Assembly (NCBI GenBank): GCA_964458415.1 | Contig: CAYWIT010000021.1 | Span: forward strand, 1-42,044 | Length of the DNA stretch: 42,044 nucleotides | Origin: CAYWIT01 sp964458415 | Lineage (GTDB): Bacteria; Pseudomonadota; Alphaproteobacteria; Micavibrionales; UBA2020 | Direction of reading: 5' to 3' | Shown here: positions 16,018-24,823 of the stretch, piece by piece | Position numbering within the stretch: the stretch's first letter is position 1 | Layout of the letters: every line of letters begins with the position of its first letter | The notes under the pieces: generated by a model | The model's database searches: none | What the model was told of the DNA's origin: nothing | The model's input: the letters and a program-made list of their open reading frames with translations, nothing else | Translations under genes and position numbers: made by a program

Positions 16018-17860
16018 ACTTCGCGCTGAAATGCAGAAACGCGGGATTGACGGATTTTACATTCCCCGCGCCGATGAATTTCAGGGCGAATATGTTCCCG
16101 CCAGTAATTCCCGGCTGGAATGGGCGACGGGTTTTACAGGCTCCGCCGGTTCAGCTGTCGTCACGCAGGACAAGGCGGCGTTTTTTACCGATGGCCGCTA
16201 TACAATACAAGCCCGCGATGAAGTCAGCGCGACGGATTTCGAGATTTGCAGCACGGCAGAGGGCCAACTTCCAACCCCCACCCTCACCCCCGCCGAATGG
16301 ATCGAAAAGAATCTTCCGCCCGGGGGCCGTTTTGGCATTGACCCTTGGTTGCATACCCCGACTGAAGTCAAAAAACTGCAGGATGCCGTTAAAAAGGCAG
16401 GGGGGGCGCTTGTCCTTCTCGACAGCGACCCTCTTGACGCCGCATGGCAGGGCCGCCCCGCGGCCCCGATGACACCCGCCGTGCCGCACCCGCTACAATT
16501 CTCCGGCAAGCCTTCCGATGAAAAACGCCGGGAACTCGCCGCTGTCCTGAAATTGAAAGGCGCGGATGCTCTGGCCGTCACCCTGCCGGAAGAAATCTGC
16601 TGGCTGCTCAACGTCCGCGGCAACGACGTTCCCTGCACCCCCTTCGTGCTGTCCTATGCCATTGCCCACAAGGACGGCAGTCTGGACTGGTATGTGGACG
16701 CGGCCAAGGTCGCGCAGGAGACAAAAGATTGGATCGGCGCCGATGTCCGCCTGCATCCGCTGGAAGACTTCGCGCCGCATATTGAAAAGCTGGCCAAGTC
16801 AGGTAAAGCGCTTTGGGTTGACCCTCATTCTTCCCCTGTTAAGGTCAGCGACACCGTTGAAAATGCCCCGGGCGTGATGATCTCCGAAAAAAGCCCGCTG
16901 CAGCTGATGAAAGCCCTGAAAAACAGCATTGAAATTCAGGGTACGATCAACGCCCATATCCGCGACGGCGTTGCGGTCACCCGCTTTCTGGCCGCCGTTC
17001 TTGAACAAGGCGCCGCTGCAAAACTGGACGAAATGTCGGCGGCGGATCTGCTGCTGGGGTTCCGCGAACAGGGGCAGGACTTCAAAGGCCCCAGCTTCGA
17101 TACCATTTCCGGCGCCGGTGGCAACGGCGCCATCGTGCACTACCGATCGACCCCGCGCACCAACAAACCCTTGCTGGCGGGTCCCGTCTATCTGGTTGAT
17201 TCCGGCGGACAGTATCTTGACGGCACCACCGATATCACCCGCACACTGGCGGTGGATACGCCGACGCCGGAAATGTGCGAACATTTCACCCGCGTGCTCA
17301 AGGGCCATATCCAGCTCGCCATGGCTGTTTTTCCGGCAGGGACAACCGGCGACAAGCTTGATGAAAAAGCCCGCGCCGCGCTCAAGGAAATCGGCCTCGA
17401 TTACGCCCACGGCACCGGCCACGGCGTTGGCAGCTATCTTTCCGTGCACGAAGGCCCCTGCGGCATTTCCCCGCGCGCAACGACTGTACCGCTGGAGCCG
17501 GGCATGGTGATTTCGAACGAGCCCGGCTATTACAAGGAAGGCGCCTACGGTATCCGGATTGAAAACCTTGTCACCGTCATTGATACCGGCAAAAAAAGCG
17601 CCGATGGCACCCCTCTGCTGGGCTTTAAAACCCTGACCATGGCACCGATCGACCGTAACCTGACCGAACCCGCCCTGCTGACCGATGACGAACTGCAATG
17701 GCTCAACGCCTATCATGCCGAGGTGCGCCAGAACCTGCTCCCCCTGCTGGAAAAAGCCGATGCCAAAGCCGCTGCCTTTCTCAAACAGGCAACAGAACCT
17801 TTGCACAAACCGAAGCAACCATCAGCCAAAGTGCGAAAAACAAATGGCTTTTTTCTCTAA
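15995..17860 (+). CDS. Xaa-Pro aminopeptidase (M24B, long form)
   Basis: This enzyme removes N-terminal residues that precede proline; by family it is a cytoplasmic dimetal (usually Mn) enzyme. The 621-residue length matches the long type with two creatinase-like N-terminal domains (about 1-305) before the pita-bread catalytic domain. Metal ligands are visible: two Asp in YLDGTTDITRTL, His in GTGHGVGSYL, Glu in SNEPGYYKEG and Glu in YGIRIENLV; His in SVHEGPCG is the usual substrate-binding residue. The C-terminal DUF-type tail of this subfamily is present. The start overlaps the methyltransferase gene by 23 bp. Confidence 0.92.
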   Translation: MTGKRLSELRAEMQKRGIDGFYIPRADEFQGEYVPASNSRLEWATGFTGSAGSAVVTQDKAAFFTDGRYTIQARDEVSATDFEICSTAEGQLPTPTLTPAEWIEKNLPPGGRFGIDPWLHTPTEVKKLQDAVKKAGGALVLLDSDPLDAAWQGRPAAPMTPAVPHPLQFSGKPSDEKRRELAAVLKLKGADALAVTLPEEICWLLNVRGNDVPCTPFVLSYAIAHKDGSLDWYVDAAKVAQETKDWIGADVRLHPLEDFAPHIEKLAKSGKALWVDPHSSPVKVSDTVENAPGVMISEKSPLQLMKALKNSIEIQGTINAHIRDGVAVTRFLAAVLEQGAAAKLDEMSAADLLLGFREQGQDFKGPSFDTISGAGGNGAIVHYRSTPRTNKPLLAGPVYLVDSGGQYLDGTTDITRTLAVDTPTPEMCEHFTRVLKGHIQLAMAVFPAGTTGDKLDEKARAALKEIGLDYAHGTGHGVGSYLSVHEGPCGISPRATTVPLEPGMVISNEPGYYKEGAYGIRIENLVTVIDTGKKSADGTPLLGFKTLTMAPIDRNLTEPALLTDDELQWLNAYHAEVRQNLLPLLEKADAKAAAFLKQATEPLHKPKQPSAKVRKTNGFFL

Positions 17861-17867
17861 ACCACGC

Positions 17868-17896
17868 TTGACAGGGCCCTCCTTCCCCGATAGATT
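17868..17896 (+). promoter_or_regulatory. Strong candidate sigma70 promoter for the ankyrin gene
   Basis: TTGACA (17868-17873), a 17-bp spacer and TAGATT (17891-17896) lie just after the aminopeptidase stop, 32 bases before the ATG at 17928. A perfect -35 with ideal spacing suggests the ankyrin gene is expressed on its own. Confidence 0.6.
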
Positions 17897-17927
17897 CCCA
17901 TAACCTTGCAATTTGGGAATTAAATCC

Positions 17928-18923
17928 ATGTCAGGCTCTTACAGAGAGTTTTACAGGCTTGCCGCGTCCGGAAAAAACCCCGAACGCCTGAAGGATTATC
18001 TCGGTCATCAAGGGCACAGAATCATCAATGAATTCTTTGCTGATATTTATCCCTTCAATATTGACCGCCCGGACAAGAACGGAAAGACCGCCCTTTTCCT
18101 TGCGGTGGAAAACGGGCAACTGGCAGCAGTGGAGGCCCTAATAAAGGCCGGGGCACATGTAAATTATATCTGCGCTGACAACATGACCCCGTTACTGATC
18201 GCAACAAAGAAATACTATCCAGCCATCACGAAGGCGCTGATTGAAGCGGGCGGGGCTGTCGATATTCACGACAGCTTCTACAATTACCCGCTGCACTGGG
18301 CCGCCTGGCATGGCGATACAGATGCCATTGCGCTCCTGCTCGACAAGGGCGCCGCCATTGATATTCAGGACAAAATCAACGGTGAAACGCCCTTGCACAG
18401 AGCCGTTCAGGCCAACCGGATTTCTGCCGTATCCCTTCTGGCGGAACGGGGGGCAAACAAGGGCCTCTGCAACAGAAAAGGCCATACAGTGGCCCATCTT
18501 GCCAGTGCCGATAACCTTTCCCACCTTCTACCTCTGCTTTTGCCTGCAAAGCCCTCTTCCCCGCCCGCCGCCTCTCCTCCGGCACTTGCCACAACGGCGG
18601 CAGACTCACGGATCTGGACACGCATTGGCGGCATGAAAATCGCCAGCGTCGAAAGATCGGATACATTAAGAAGAACACTGACAGAAATCTTCAATTTCGA
18701 AAGCCGGGAACGCATTCTTATTTCTCACAACACCCGTCACGATTCCGAAAACATGTCGGCCCCTGTCCGCTTTGAAACCCTGCATCCGGCGGCGGTAGCC
18801 AAAGCCCTTGCGGAGTTCATCAAGCAAGGCGGCGTGCCGGACGATGATTTGGTCAAAACCTACACACCGGAATTCACGGGGAGGGACAAGTCCCCCCCGG
18901 CCTCCGGCTCCTTCCGGCTTTAA
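17928..18923 (+). CDS. Ankyrin-repeat protein with unknown C-terminal domain
   Basis: This 331-residue protein has about four ankyrin repeats between residues 45 and 200, seen as NGKTALFLAVENGQLAAVEA, NMTPLLIATKKYYPAITKAL, NYPLHWAAWHGDTDAIALLL and GETPLHRAVQANRISAVSLL. Each is followed by the usual short loop such as KAGAHVNYI or DKGAAIDIQ. A Pro/Ala/Ser-rich linker (about 205-225) leads to a C-terminal region of about 100 residues that I do not recognise. No signal peptide is seen, so it may be cytoplasmic or a secreted effector; the sequence does not decide. ATG 17928 is preferred over TTG 17913. Confidence 0.8.
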   Translation: MSGSYREFYRLAASGKNPERLKDYLGHQGHRIINEFFADIYPFNIDRPDKNGKTALFLAVENGQLAAVEALIKAGAHVNYICADNMTPLLIATKKYYPAITKALIEAGGAVDIHDSFYNYPLHWAAWHGDTDAIALLLDKGAAIDIQDKINGETPLHRAVQANRISAVSLLAERGANKGLCNRKGHTVAHLASADNLSHLLPLLLPAKPSSPPAASPPALATTAADSRIWTRIGGMKIASVERSDTLRRTLTEIFNFESRERILISHNTRHDSENMSAPVRFETLHPAAVAKALAEFIKQGGVPDDDLVKTYTPEFTGRDKSPPASGSFRL

Positions 18924-18928
18924 TGAAA

Positions 18929-18960
18929 CAAAACCCCCGGCACGTTGCGCGGGGGTTTTG
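18929..18960. terminator. Bidirectional rho-independent terminator
   Basis: CAAAACCCCC (18929-18938) pairs with GGGGGTTTTG (18951-18960) around a 12-base loop. The A-tract and T-tract are both inside the stem, so it can terminate the ankyrin gene on the plus strand and rpsU, which converges from the minus strand. Confidence 0.85.
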
Positions 18961-19005
18961 CTTTGAAAGGGATAATCAGAAATCCGATTATTCTTTATGA
19001 ACGAC

Positions 19006-19221
19006 TCACTCGCCGTCGCGCTCTTTGCGTTTGCGCTCCAGTTTGCGGTAACGTCTGACAGCTTCCGATCTCTCACGTGCCTTCTTGACAGAAGGTTTCT
19101 CGTAATGACGGCGGAGCTTCATCTCGCGGAACAGTCCCTCACGCTGCATTTTCTTTTTCAGCGCGCGCAGAGCCTGATCGACGTTATTGTCGCGTACGAT
19201 GACCTGTACGATGGTAATCAC
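19006..19221 (-). CDS. rpsU: 30S ribosomal protein S21
   Basis: S21 is a small basic protein of the 30S platform, near the anti-Shine-Dalgarno end of 16S rRNA. The family core VQVIVRDNNVDQALRALKKK and REMKLRRHYEKPS and the Arg/Lys-rich tail are all present in 71 residues. The start is odd. The family normally begins at the Val before QV, but here that codon is GTA. The nearest usable start is GTG at 19221, four codons earlier, and the AAAGGGG purine run directly abuts it, leaving only GAG six bases upstream. Translation initiation may be unusual or controlled. It stands alone. Confidence 0.93.
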   Translation of the reverse strand: MITIVQVIVRDNNVDQALRALKKKMQREGLFREMKLRRHYEKPSVKKARERSEAVRRYRKLERKRKERDGE

Positions 19222-19306
19222 CCCTTTCTCGATTTTTCATAAGTTAAAAGTTAATACTAAGCGTTTGTAACACGGGAATCCTGCCCTGAAAAGGCTTTTC
19301 TGCATT

Positions 19307-19840
19307 TTATGGCTTATTTCCTTGTTCTTTTGCCATACGAGCCTTAATTTCAGCCGCCCTTCTTTGGTCTTCGGCAACGATTCTGCGAATCTCCGCAAAG
19401 GATGTTTCCACTTCCTGCTCTGCCCGTTGTGCGGCCAGAGTATCAACCAGAGCAACAACCTTTTTCAGGCGCTCTTTGTATTCCGGGTTATTGTCTTCAT
19501 GCTCTGACCGATAGCGCGCCTCGGACAGAATGCCGAGACGAATACCGGAAACAATGTCCGGGTCATGTTTGACCAGTAGATCGAAAATCTCAAGATCGGC
19601 GTTATAAACGGCCTTATTGATAGCCTGATTGTTATTGGCGTGGATATCCGCCCCTTTTTGCAGGGCCAGTGCCGCAACATCCACTTTCCTGCAAAAAGCA
19701 GCATGCCGAAAAACAGCACTGTCGGCGGCCTTTACATCGGCCCCCTCTTCAATCAACCTTTTAACCTTGTCCCAATCGACCTGAACAACCTTGGCTGTTT
19801 CCTCGAGCATCTGATTTGTCTTCCAAAATTTTGTCAGCAT
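19307..19840 (-). CDS. Small ankyrin-repeat protein
   Basis: This 177-residue protein has about three degenerate ankyrin repeats in residues 20-110 (VDWDKVKRLIEEGADVKAAD, AFCRKVDVAALALQKGADIH and ADLEIFDLLVKHDPDIVSG). A highly charged, probably coiled-coil C-terminus rich in Glu, Arg and Ala follows. I chose the ATG at 19840 because GGAGG lies 8 bases upstream; in-frame starts at 19870 and 19879 would add 10-13 residues. It has no signal peptide. It lies upstream of rpsU on the same strand and divergent from the oxidoreductase. It is not obviously a duplicate of the 17928 protein. Confidence 0.78.
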   Translation of the reverse strand: MLTKFWKTNQMLEETAKVVQVDWDKVKRLIEEGADVKAADSAVFRHAAFCRKVDVAALALQKGADIHANNNQAINKAVYNADLEIFDLLVKHDPDIVSGIRLGILSEARYRSEHEDNNPEYKERLKKVVALVDTLAAQRAEQEVETSFAEIRRIVAEDQRRAAEIKARMAKEQGNKP

Positions 19841-20007
19841 GATTCTTTCCTCCAATAAAAGCTTTTTCATATTTACCACCCCCCTCCCGGGGCGTCAATT
19901 CTTTAATTAAATAATTATGTAAATGCATGTTTAAGGGTTGCCCCCGTCCCTTTCCGACACTAATTTGTATAGTCTGTTTGAGTAAACCGGACTGGGAGAG
20001 TGCCCGT

Positions 20008-23000
20008 ATGCAAAAAGCCGTCACGCTGGACGACAAATACACCGAAACATCTGGCCGGATCTACCTCAACGGCCTGCAAGCTCTTGTCCGGATTCCGATG
20101 ATGCAGCACCAGCTCGATGTGGCGCGCGGCCTGAAAACGGCGACTTTTATTTCCGGCTATCGTGGCTCCCCCTTGGGCGGACTGGATATGGCCCTTTCCA
20201 GCGCGAAAAAATTCCTCGACGCACATGATATCAAATTTGTTCCCGGCATCAACGAAGACCTTGGTGCGACGGCTGTCTGGGGCAGCCAGCAGCTTGGTCT
20301 GGGACCAAGCGCGCAATATGACGGCATTGTCGGCCTGTGGTACGGCAAGGGGCCGGGCGTGGACCGTTCCGCCGATGTGCTCAAACATGCCAATGCAGCG
20401 GGATCGTCGAAACATGGCGGCGTACTTGCCCTTGCAGGCGATGACCACGCCTGCAAGTCCTCCACCTTTCCGCATCAGTCGGAACAGGCTTTCGTGCACT
20501 GCATGATTCCCGTCCTGCATCCGGCAGGGATCGAGGACGCCCTGCATCTCGGCCTGCACGGCATTGCCATGTCACGTTATTCCGGCTGCTGGACCGCCTT
20601 CAAGGTCATCAGCGACTTTGCCGACAGTTCGGCCTCCGTCCTTACCGACCCGCTGCATCTGGATTTCAAGACGCCAACGGATTTCGACATGCCCAAAGAC
20701 GGCCTCAATATCCGCTGGTACGATCCGCCCGTGGCACAGGAAGAACGTCTTATCCGCTGGAAACTGCCCGCAGCGCAAGCTTACGCCCGCGCCAACAATC
20801 TGGACCGCTATGTCATCAATCCGCCGAAAAAACGTCTGGGCATCGTCGCCACCGGCAAGGGCTACATGGATACGATGCAAACCCTTTCCGTTCTCGGCAT
20901 CACCGAACAACGCGCCATCGAAATGGGCATTGCAGTTTATAAAGTCGCTCTGGTCTGGCCGCTGGAGCAAAGCGGCATTGCCGCGCTCGCCGCGCAGGTC
21001 GAGGAGATTTTCGTCGTCGAGGAAAAACGCGGCCTGATCGAAGACCAGATCCGGACAATCCTTTATAACATGCCCGCCGACAAGCGCCCGCGCGTCACTG
21101 GCAAGCGCGATGAAACCGGCGCTCCGCTGCTGCCGGAAACCTATGAACTTTCCCCGGCGCAGATCGCCACCGCGCTGATCCGCCGCCTGAAACCGCTGAC
21201 GGAAACAAAAGACTTTGAACCGCGCCTGAAAATGCTGGAACAGAATGCCGGATTGAAAAACCAGCTGGCTCCCGTCATCCGCATGCCGTGGTATTGCTCG
21301 GGCTGCCCGCATAACACCTCCACCGTCGTGCCGGAAGGCAGCCGTGCGCTGGCCGGTATCGGCTGCCATTACATGGCGATGTGGATGAACCGCGAAACCA
21401 TGACCTTCACGCAGATGGGCGGCGAGGGTGTGACATGGATCGGGCAAGCGCCGTTCACCTCCGAAAAACATATTTTCTCCAATCTCGGCGACGGCACCTA
21501 TTTCCACTCCGGCCTGCTCGCCATCCGCGCGGCGGTGGCAGCAAAGGTCAATATCACCTATAAAATCCTCTATAACGACGCCGTCGCCATGACCGGCGGC
21601 CAGCACGTCGATGGCGAGCTTTCCGTCCGTGATATCGCCTGGCAGGTTTTTGCCGAAGGCGTGAAAACAATCCATATCGTTTCCGACGAGCCTGAAAAAT
21701 ACGGACTCAAGGCCGATTTCCCCACCGGTATAAAAATCAGCCACCGCGACAACCTCGACCAGATCCAGCGCCAGTTGCGCGAGGTTCAGGGTGCCTCCGT
21801 CCTGATTTACGACCAGACCTGCGCTGCCGAAAAGCGCCGGCGCCGCAAGCGCGGGCTGATGCCTGATCCGGCCAAACGCGTCGTCATCAATGAACGCGTC
21901 TGCGAGGGTTGCGGCGATTGCGGCGAACAGTCCAACTGTCTCTCCATCGCGCCGGTGGAAACGGAATTCGGGCGCAAGCGCCAGATTGACCAATCCACCT
22001 GTAACAAGGACTTTTCCTGCGTCAAAGGATTCTGCCCCAGCTTTGTCACCGTGCTGGGCGGCAAGCTCCGCAAGCCCGGCGCTGCGCAAATCAACGATGA
22101 CGCCGAAACTGTTTTCGCCGATATGCCGGAACCCGCTCTCCCCGACCTGACCCATCCCGCCTCGATTCTCGTCAACGGCATCGGCGGGACAGGCATCGTC
22201 ACCATCGGCGCGATCATGGCCATGGCCGCGCATCTGGAAGGAAAAGGGGCCACCACCATGGACCAGACCGGTCTGGCGCAAAAAGGCGGCGCTGTCACCA
22301 GCCATGTCCGCATTGCCAAAAGCCCGGAAGATATCCATACCGTGCGCATCGGCATTTCCGAAGCCGACGTCATCCTTGGCGGCGATATGCTGGTCACGGC
22401 GGATGGCGACTGCCTGTCCAAAATCCGCAACGGCGAAACCAAAGTCGTTCTCAATACCTACAGAACACAAACCGGGGAATTCACGCATAAACCCGACTGG
22501 GAAATTCCCGCCGCGAAGGTGGAATCAGCCATTGCCGCCCTGTGCGGCACGGAGAATCTCCAGCTGGTTGACGCCACCCGGATCGCTACTGCGCTGATGG
22601 GCGATTCCATTGCCACCAATATGTTTATCCTCGGCTATGCCTGGCAGAAGGGCCTGATTCCGCTCTCGCAGGACGCCATTCTGCACGCTATCGAGCTGAA
22701 CGGAACAGCCGTTGCCATGAACCAGAAAGCCTTCCTCTGGGGACGGCGCAGCGCCTTTGCCCCCAGTAAAGTCGAGCCGCTGGCCGTTATTCCCGGCATC
22801 AGCGAGGATGCCACGCCGCAGCGGCGCCTGTCGCAATCGCTTGAAGAGGTGATCACCCGCCGTGCCCAATCCCTGACCGCCTATCAAAGCGGCCGCTACG
22901 CCGGAAAATATTGCAAACTGGTCGAGCAGGTCCGTCATGCCGATGAAAAAATCCACGGCAAGCCCGGCGCCCTGACCGAAGCAGTCGCCCGCTATGCCTA

Positions 23001-23496
23001 TAAACTCATGTCCTATAAAGACGAATATGAAGTGGCGCGGCTTTATACCGACGGCCCGTTCCTGAAACGTCTCGGACAAATGTTCGAGGGCGATTACAAA
23101 ATCCGCTTTAATCTGGCGCCCCCCCTGCTTGCCAAACGCGACGCCACAACAGGGCACCTGAAGAAAATGGAGATAGGCGCCTGGCTTTTGCCCGCTCTGC
23201 GTGTTCTGGCGACCCTGCGTATTCTGCGCGGCACGCCGCTTGATATCTTCGGCTACACAGAAGAACGCAAAGCAGAACGCGGCCTGATTTCCGCCTACTG
23301 GAAAACCATCGGGGATATCCTGCCGCGCCTTTCCGAAAGCAACTATGCCCTTGCTGTGGAGATCGCCGCGATTCCGGAACACATTCGCGGCTATGGCCAC
23401 GTCAAGGAAGAGCATTTGAAAAAAGCCCGTGACCTGCAGGAAAATCTGCTGAAAAAATTTGACGAGACCCGTCCTTCACAAAAACAGGCGGCTTAG
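20008..23496 (+). CDS. Fused indolepyruvate:ferredoxin oxidoreductase-family enzyme
   Basis: This 2-oxoacid:ferredoxin oxidoreductase oxidatively decarboxylates aryl or branched-chain 2-oxoacids from amino acid breakdown to acyl-CoA and reduces ferredoxin. The 1162-residue chain reads: an N-terminal TPP (pyrimidine) domain (FISGYRGSPLGGLD); a TPP-binding domain with YCSGCPHNTST near 430; a cysteine-rich ferredoxin-like region (CEGCGDCGEQSNC near 632, CNKDFSCVKGFC near 665); a gamma domain starting NGIGGTGIVTIGA near 720; and a C-terminal domain of about 220 residues typical of this fused subfamily. ATG 20008 has GGGAG 9 bases upstream. A small GGCGGC-TTA-GCCGCC hairpin spans its stop codon. 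The exact substrate is not readable. Confidence 0.88.
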   Translation: MQKAVTLDDKYTETSGRIYLNGLQALVRIPMMQHQLDVARGLKTATFISGYRGSPLGGLDMALSSAKKFLDAHDIKFVPGINEDLGATAVWGSQQLGLGPSAQYDGIVGLWYGKGPGVDRSADVLKHANAAGSSKHGGVLALAGDDHACKSSTFPHQSEQAFVHCMIPVLHPAGIEDALHLGLHGIAMSRYSGCWTAFKVISDFADSSASVLTDPLHLDFKTPTDFDMPKDGLNIRWYDPPVAQEERLIRWKLPAAQAYARANNLDRYVINPPKKRLGIVATGKGYMDTMQTLSVLGITEQRAIEMGIAVYKVALVWPLEQSGIAALAAQVEEIFVVEEKRGLIEDQIRTILYNMPADKRPRVTGKRDETGAPLLPETYELSPAQIATALIRRLKPLTETKDFEPRLKMLEQNAGLKNQLAPVIRMPWYCSGCPHNTSTVVPEGSRALAGIGCHYMAMWMNRETMTFTQMGGEGVTWIGQAPFTSEKHIFSNLGDGTYFHSGLLAIRAAVAAKVNITYKILYNDAVAMTGGQHVDGELSVRDIAWQVFAEGVKTIHIVSDEPEKYGLKADFPTGIKISHRDNLDQIQRQLREVQGASVLIYDQTCAAEKRRRRKRGLMPDPAKRVVINERVCEGCGDCGEQSNCLSIAPVETEFGRKRQIDQSTCNKDFSCVKGFCPSFVTVLGGKLRKPGAAQINDDAETVFADMPEPALPDLTHPASILVNGIGGTGIVTIGAIMAMAAHLEGKGATTMDQTGLAQKGGAVTSHVRIAKSPEDIHTVRIGISEADVILGGDMLVTADGDCLSKIRNGETKVVLNTYRTQTGEFTHKPDWEIPAAKVESAIAALCGTENLQLVDATRIATALMGDSIATNMFILGYAWQKGLIPLSQDAILHAIELNGTAVAMNQKAFLWGRRSAFAPSKVEPLAVIPGISEDATPQRRLSQSLEEVITRRAQSLTAYQSGRYAGKYCKLVEQVRHADEKIHGKPGALTEAVARYAYKLMSYKDEYEVARLYTDGPFLKRLGQMFEGDYKIRFNLAPPLLAKRDATTGHLKKMEIGAWLLPALRVLATLRILRGTPLDIFGYTEERKAERGLISAYWKTIGDILPRLSESNYALAVEIAAIPEHIRGYGHVKEEHLKKARDLQENLLKKFDETRPSQKQAA

Positions 23497-23533
23497 CCGC
23501 CATACCACATTCTGACGATGAATTTTCCGGTTT

Positions 23534-23547
23534 TTGACTATTATCAA
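23534..23547. promoter_or_regulatory. Fnr/FixK-type box upstream of the CsgD-like regulator
   Basis: TTGAC-TATT-ATCAA matches the FixK/FnrL-type consensus TTGAY-N4-RTCAA exactly. Its centre is about 80 bp before the ATG at 23620. Possible -10 hexamers TATGCT at 23566 or 23574 would place the box near -38 to -46, close to the class II activator position. No good -35 is seen besides the box, which fits activation. Confidence 0.65.
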
Positions 23548-23619
23548 CCCGGAAAAAGCCTTCCCTATGCTTTTATGCTCCTGCGTTGAACCGAAAATTT
23601 CTAACAAAGGAGTAATAAA

Positions 23620-24318
23620 ATGACAATTCCTGTTTATCTGATTGGGAAAGACAGCATCCTCAAGGAAGGCGTAAAAAAGCTTCTCGATAACGAAGAGTTT
23701 CATATTCACGGCGAGAGCGATGACATTGAGGGACTACAGAAAACAGGACAGAATCCCCCCCTGCACAGCATTATTGTCAATATTGACAACGGCAGCAGTA
23801 ACCTGACGGAGACCGTCCGCAATATCCGGACCCATCATCCCGAAAGCCGGATCGCCTTCATCGGCGCGCGCCGGGAAGTTCCCGCCGTAACGGAAGCCCT
23901 TGCCTCCGGCCTTGATGGCTATATCCTGAAGGACATCTCGGCGGAAGGCCTGCTCAAGTCGTTGCATCTGATCATGACGGGCGAAAAAGTCTATCCGACA
24001 TCCGTTCTGTCCTTCCTGCTCAATCAGCACGAGACGACGCCCGCCAATGACGAGCCGAGAACCCTCCCTGCCAATGACCACCGTCTGTCACGGCGCGAGC
24101 TGAAAATTATCTGCCATCTTGCCTATGGCGAACCCAACAAGGTCATTGCGCGGCGCCTGAACATCACCGAGGCCACCGTCAAAGTCCATGTCAAAACCAT
24201 TCTGCGTAAACTGGGCGCAGCAAACCGCACACAGGCCGCCATCTGGGCCATTTCCAACGGGCTTGGCAGCGGCGCGCTGCCCGCCCTGCAAACACCTATT
24301 CGTAGTAGCCAAGCGTAA
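23620..24318 (+). CDS. LuxR/FixJ-type regulator with degenerate receiver (CsgD-like design)
   Basis: This 232-residue transcription factor has an N-terminal receiver fold (1-125) and a C-terminal LuxR HTH (RRELKIICHLAYGEPNKVIA, then ATVKVHVKTILRKLG). The receiver looks non-canonical: only Asp11 remains of the acidic pair, the phosphoacceptor strand reads IIVNID (Asn54, or Asp56 if shifted), and the conserved Thr is replaced in FIGARRE, though Lys in GYILKD stays. E. coli CsgD, the curli master regulator, also has an atypical receiver. The start has AAAGGAG upstream. It sits beside the CsgG-type locus, so control of it is likely. Its 3' end overlaps the next minus-strand gene by 23 bp. Confidence 0.83.
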   Translation: MTIPVYLIGKDSILKEGVKKLLDNEEFHIHGESDDIEGLQKTGQNPPLHSIIVNIDNGSSNLTETVRNIRTHHPESRIAFIGARREVPAVTEALASGLDGYILKDISAEGLLKSLHLIMTGEKVYPTSVLSFLLNQHETTPANDEPRTLPANDHRLSRRELKIICHLAYGEPNKVIARRLNITEATVKVHVKTILRKLGAANRTQAAIWAISNGLGSGALPALQTPIRSSQA

Positions 24319-24823
24319 AGACCTGTCCTGTCCAGATATCCACCAGACTGTCGCCGTTGTAAGACACCCCGACGCCGCCGGAAATCACCCGCGCCGTCCA
24401 GGTGCTGACGGCGGCGCTGGACAGCTCGCCCCCGGTAAATCCATTGTTTGCCGAATAATCATGCGGCACGAAGAATTCATTGAAAATTCCAACCGCCATT
24501 TCCTGATTCCCGCCGCGGAACGAACTTCCGTGCCACGAGGGAATCAATGTGCCGGTGCCAGGATATCTGGCGATGGCCGACTTTCCGGGCCCCTGCACGA
24601 TTTCCAGCAAAACGCCGTTCTGGTCCCTGACCAGATTCCGCGGCTGCGCGCCGAATAATTTGTCGTTCAGGATCGCCTCTCTTCCGCCGAGGCTCATCCC
24701 GACTCCGCCGCCGGGCGTATTTTTAAACGCAAACGGACGATTGTCCATCTGCGCATGCGCCGCTGCCTGCAAGGCCGCCAGAACAACGGCAACGGAAAAT
24801 ATATATTTTGATATACGCATCAT
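24296..24823 (-). CDS. Secreted protein of unknown family beside the CsgG locus
   Basis: This 175-residue protein has a clear signal peptide (MMRISKYIFSVAVVLAALQA, cleavage likely after AHA, residue 24). The mature part starts QMDNRPFAFKNTPGGGVGMS and is rich in Gly, Asn and Ser with few charges, ending in aromatic strands (WTGQVFTLGYYE); it is probably beta-rich. I do not recognise the family. The mature N-terminus resembles that of the 27070 protein (QMTQQPWTF), suggesting the two belong together. It is divergent from csgG and convergent with the regulator gene. It may be a fibre subunit, nucleator or anchor; that is inference from context. Confidence 0.72.
   Translation of the reverse strand: MMRISKYIFSVAVVLAALQAAAHAQMDNRPFAFKNTPGGGVGMSLGGREAILNDKLFGAQPRNLVRDQNGVLLEIVQGPGKSAIARYPGTGTLIPSWHGSSFRGGNQEMAVGIFNEFFVPHDYSANNGFTGGELSSAAVSTWTARVISGGVGVSYNGDSLVDIWTGQVFTLGYYE

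Noticed and set aside
16799..17818. Minus-strand open frame of 339 codons opposite the aminopeptidase
   Set aside because: It is a shadow frame. The plus strand carries all M24 metal ligands in frame.
20572..22488. Minus-strand open frame of 638 codons opposite the oxidoreductase
   Set aside because: It is wholly antisense to a well-supported enzyme. Its composition (His, Asp, Gly and Ala runs) is that of a reverse-frame shadow and no domain is recognisable.
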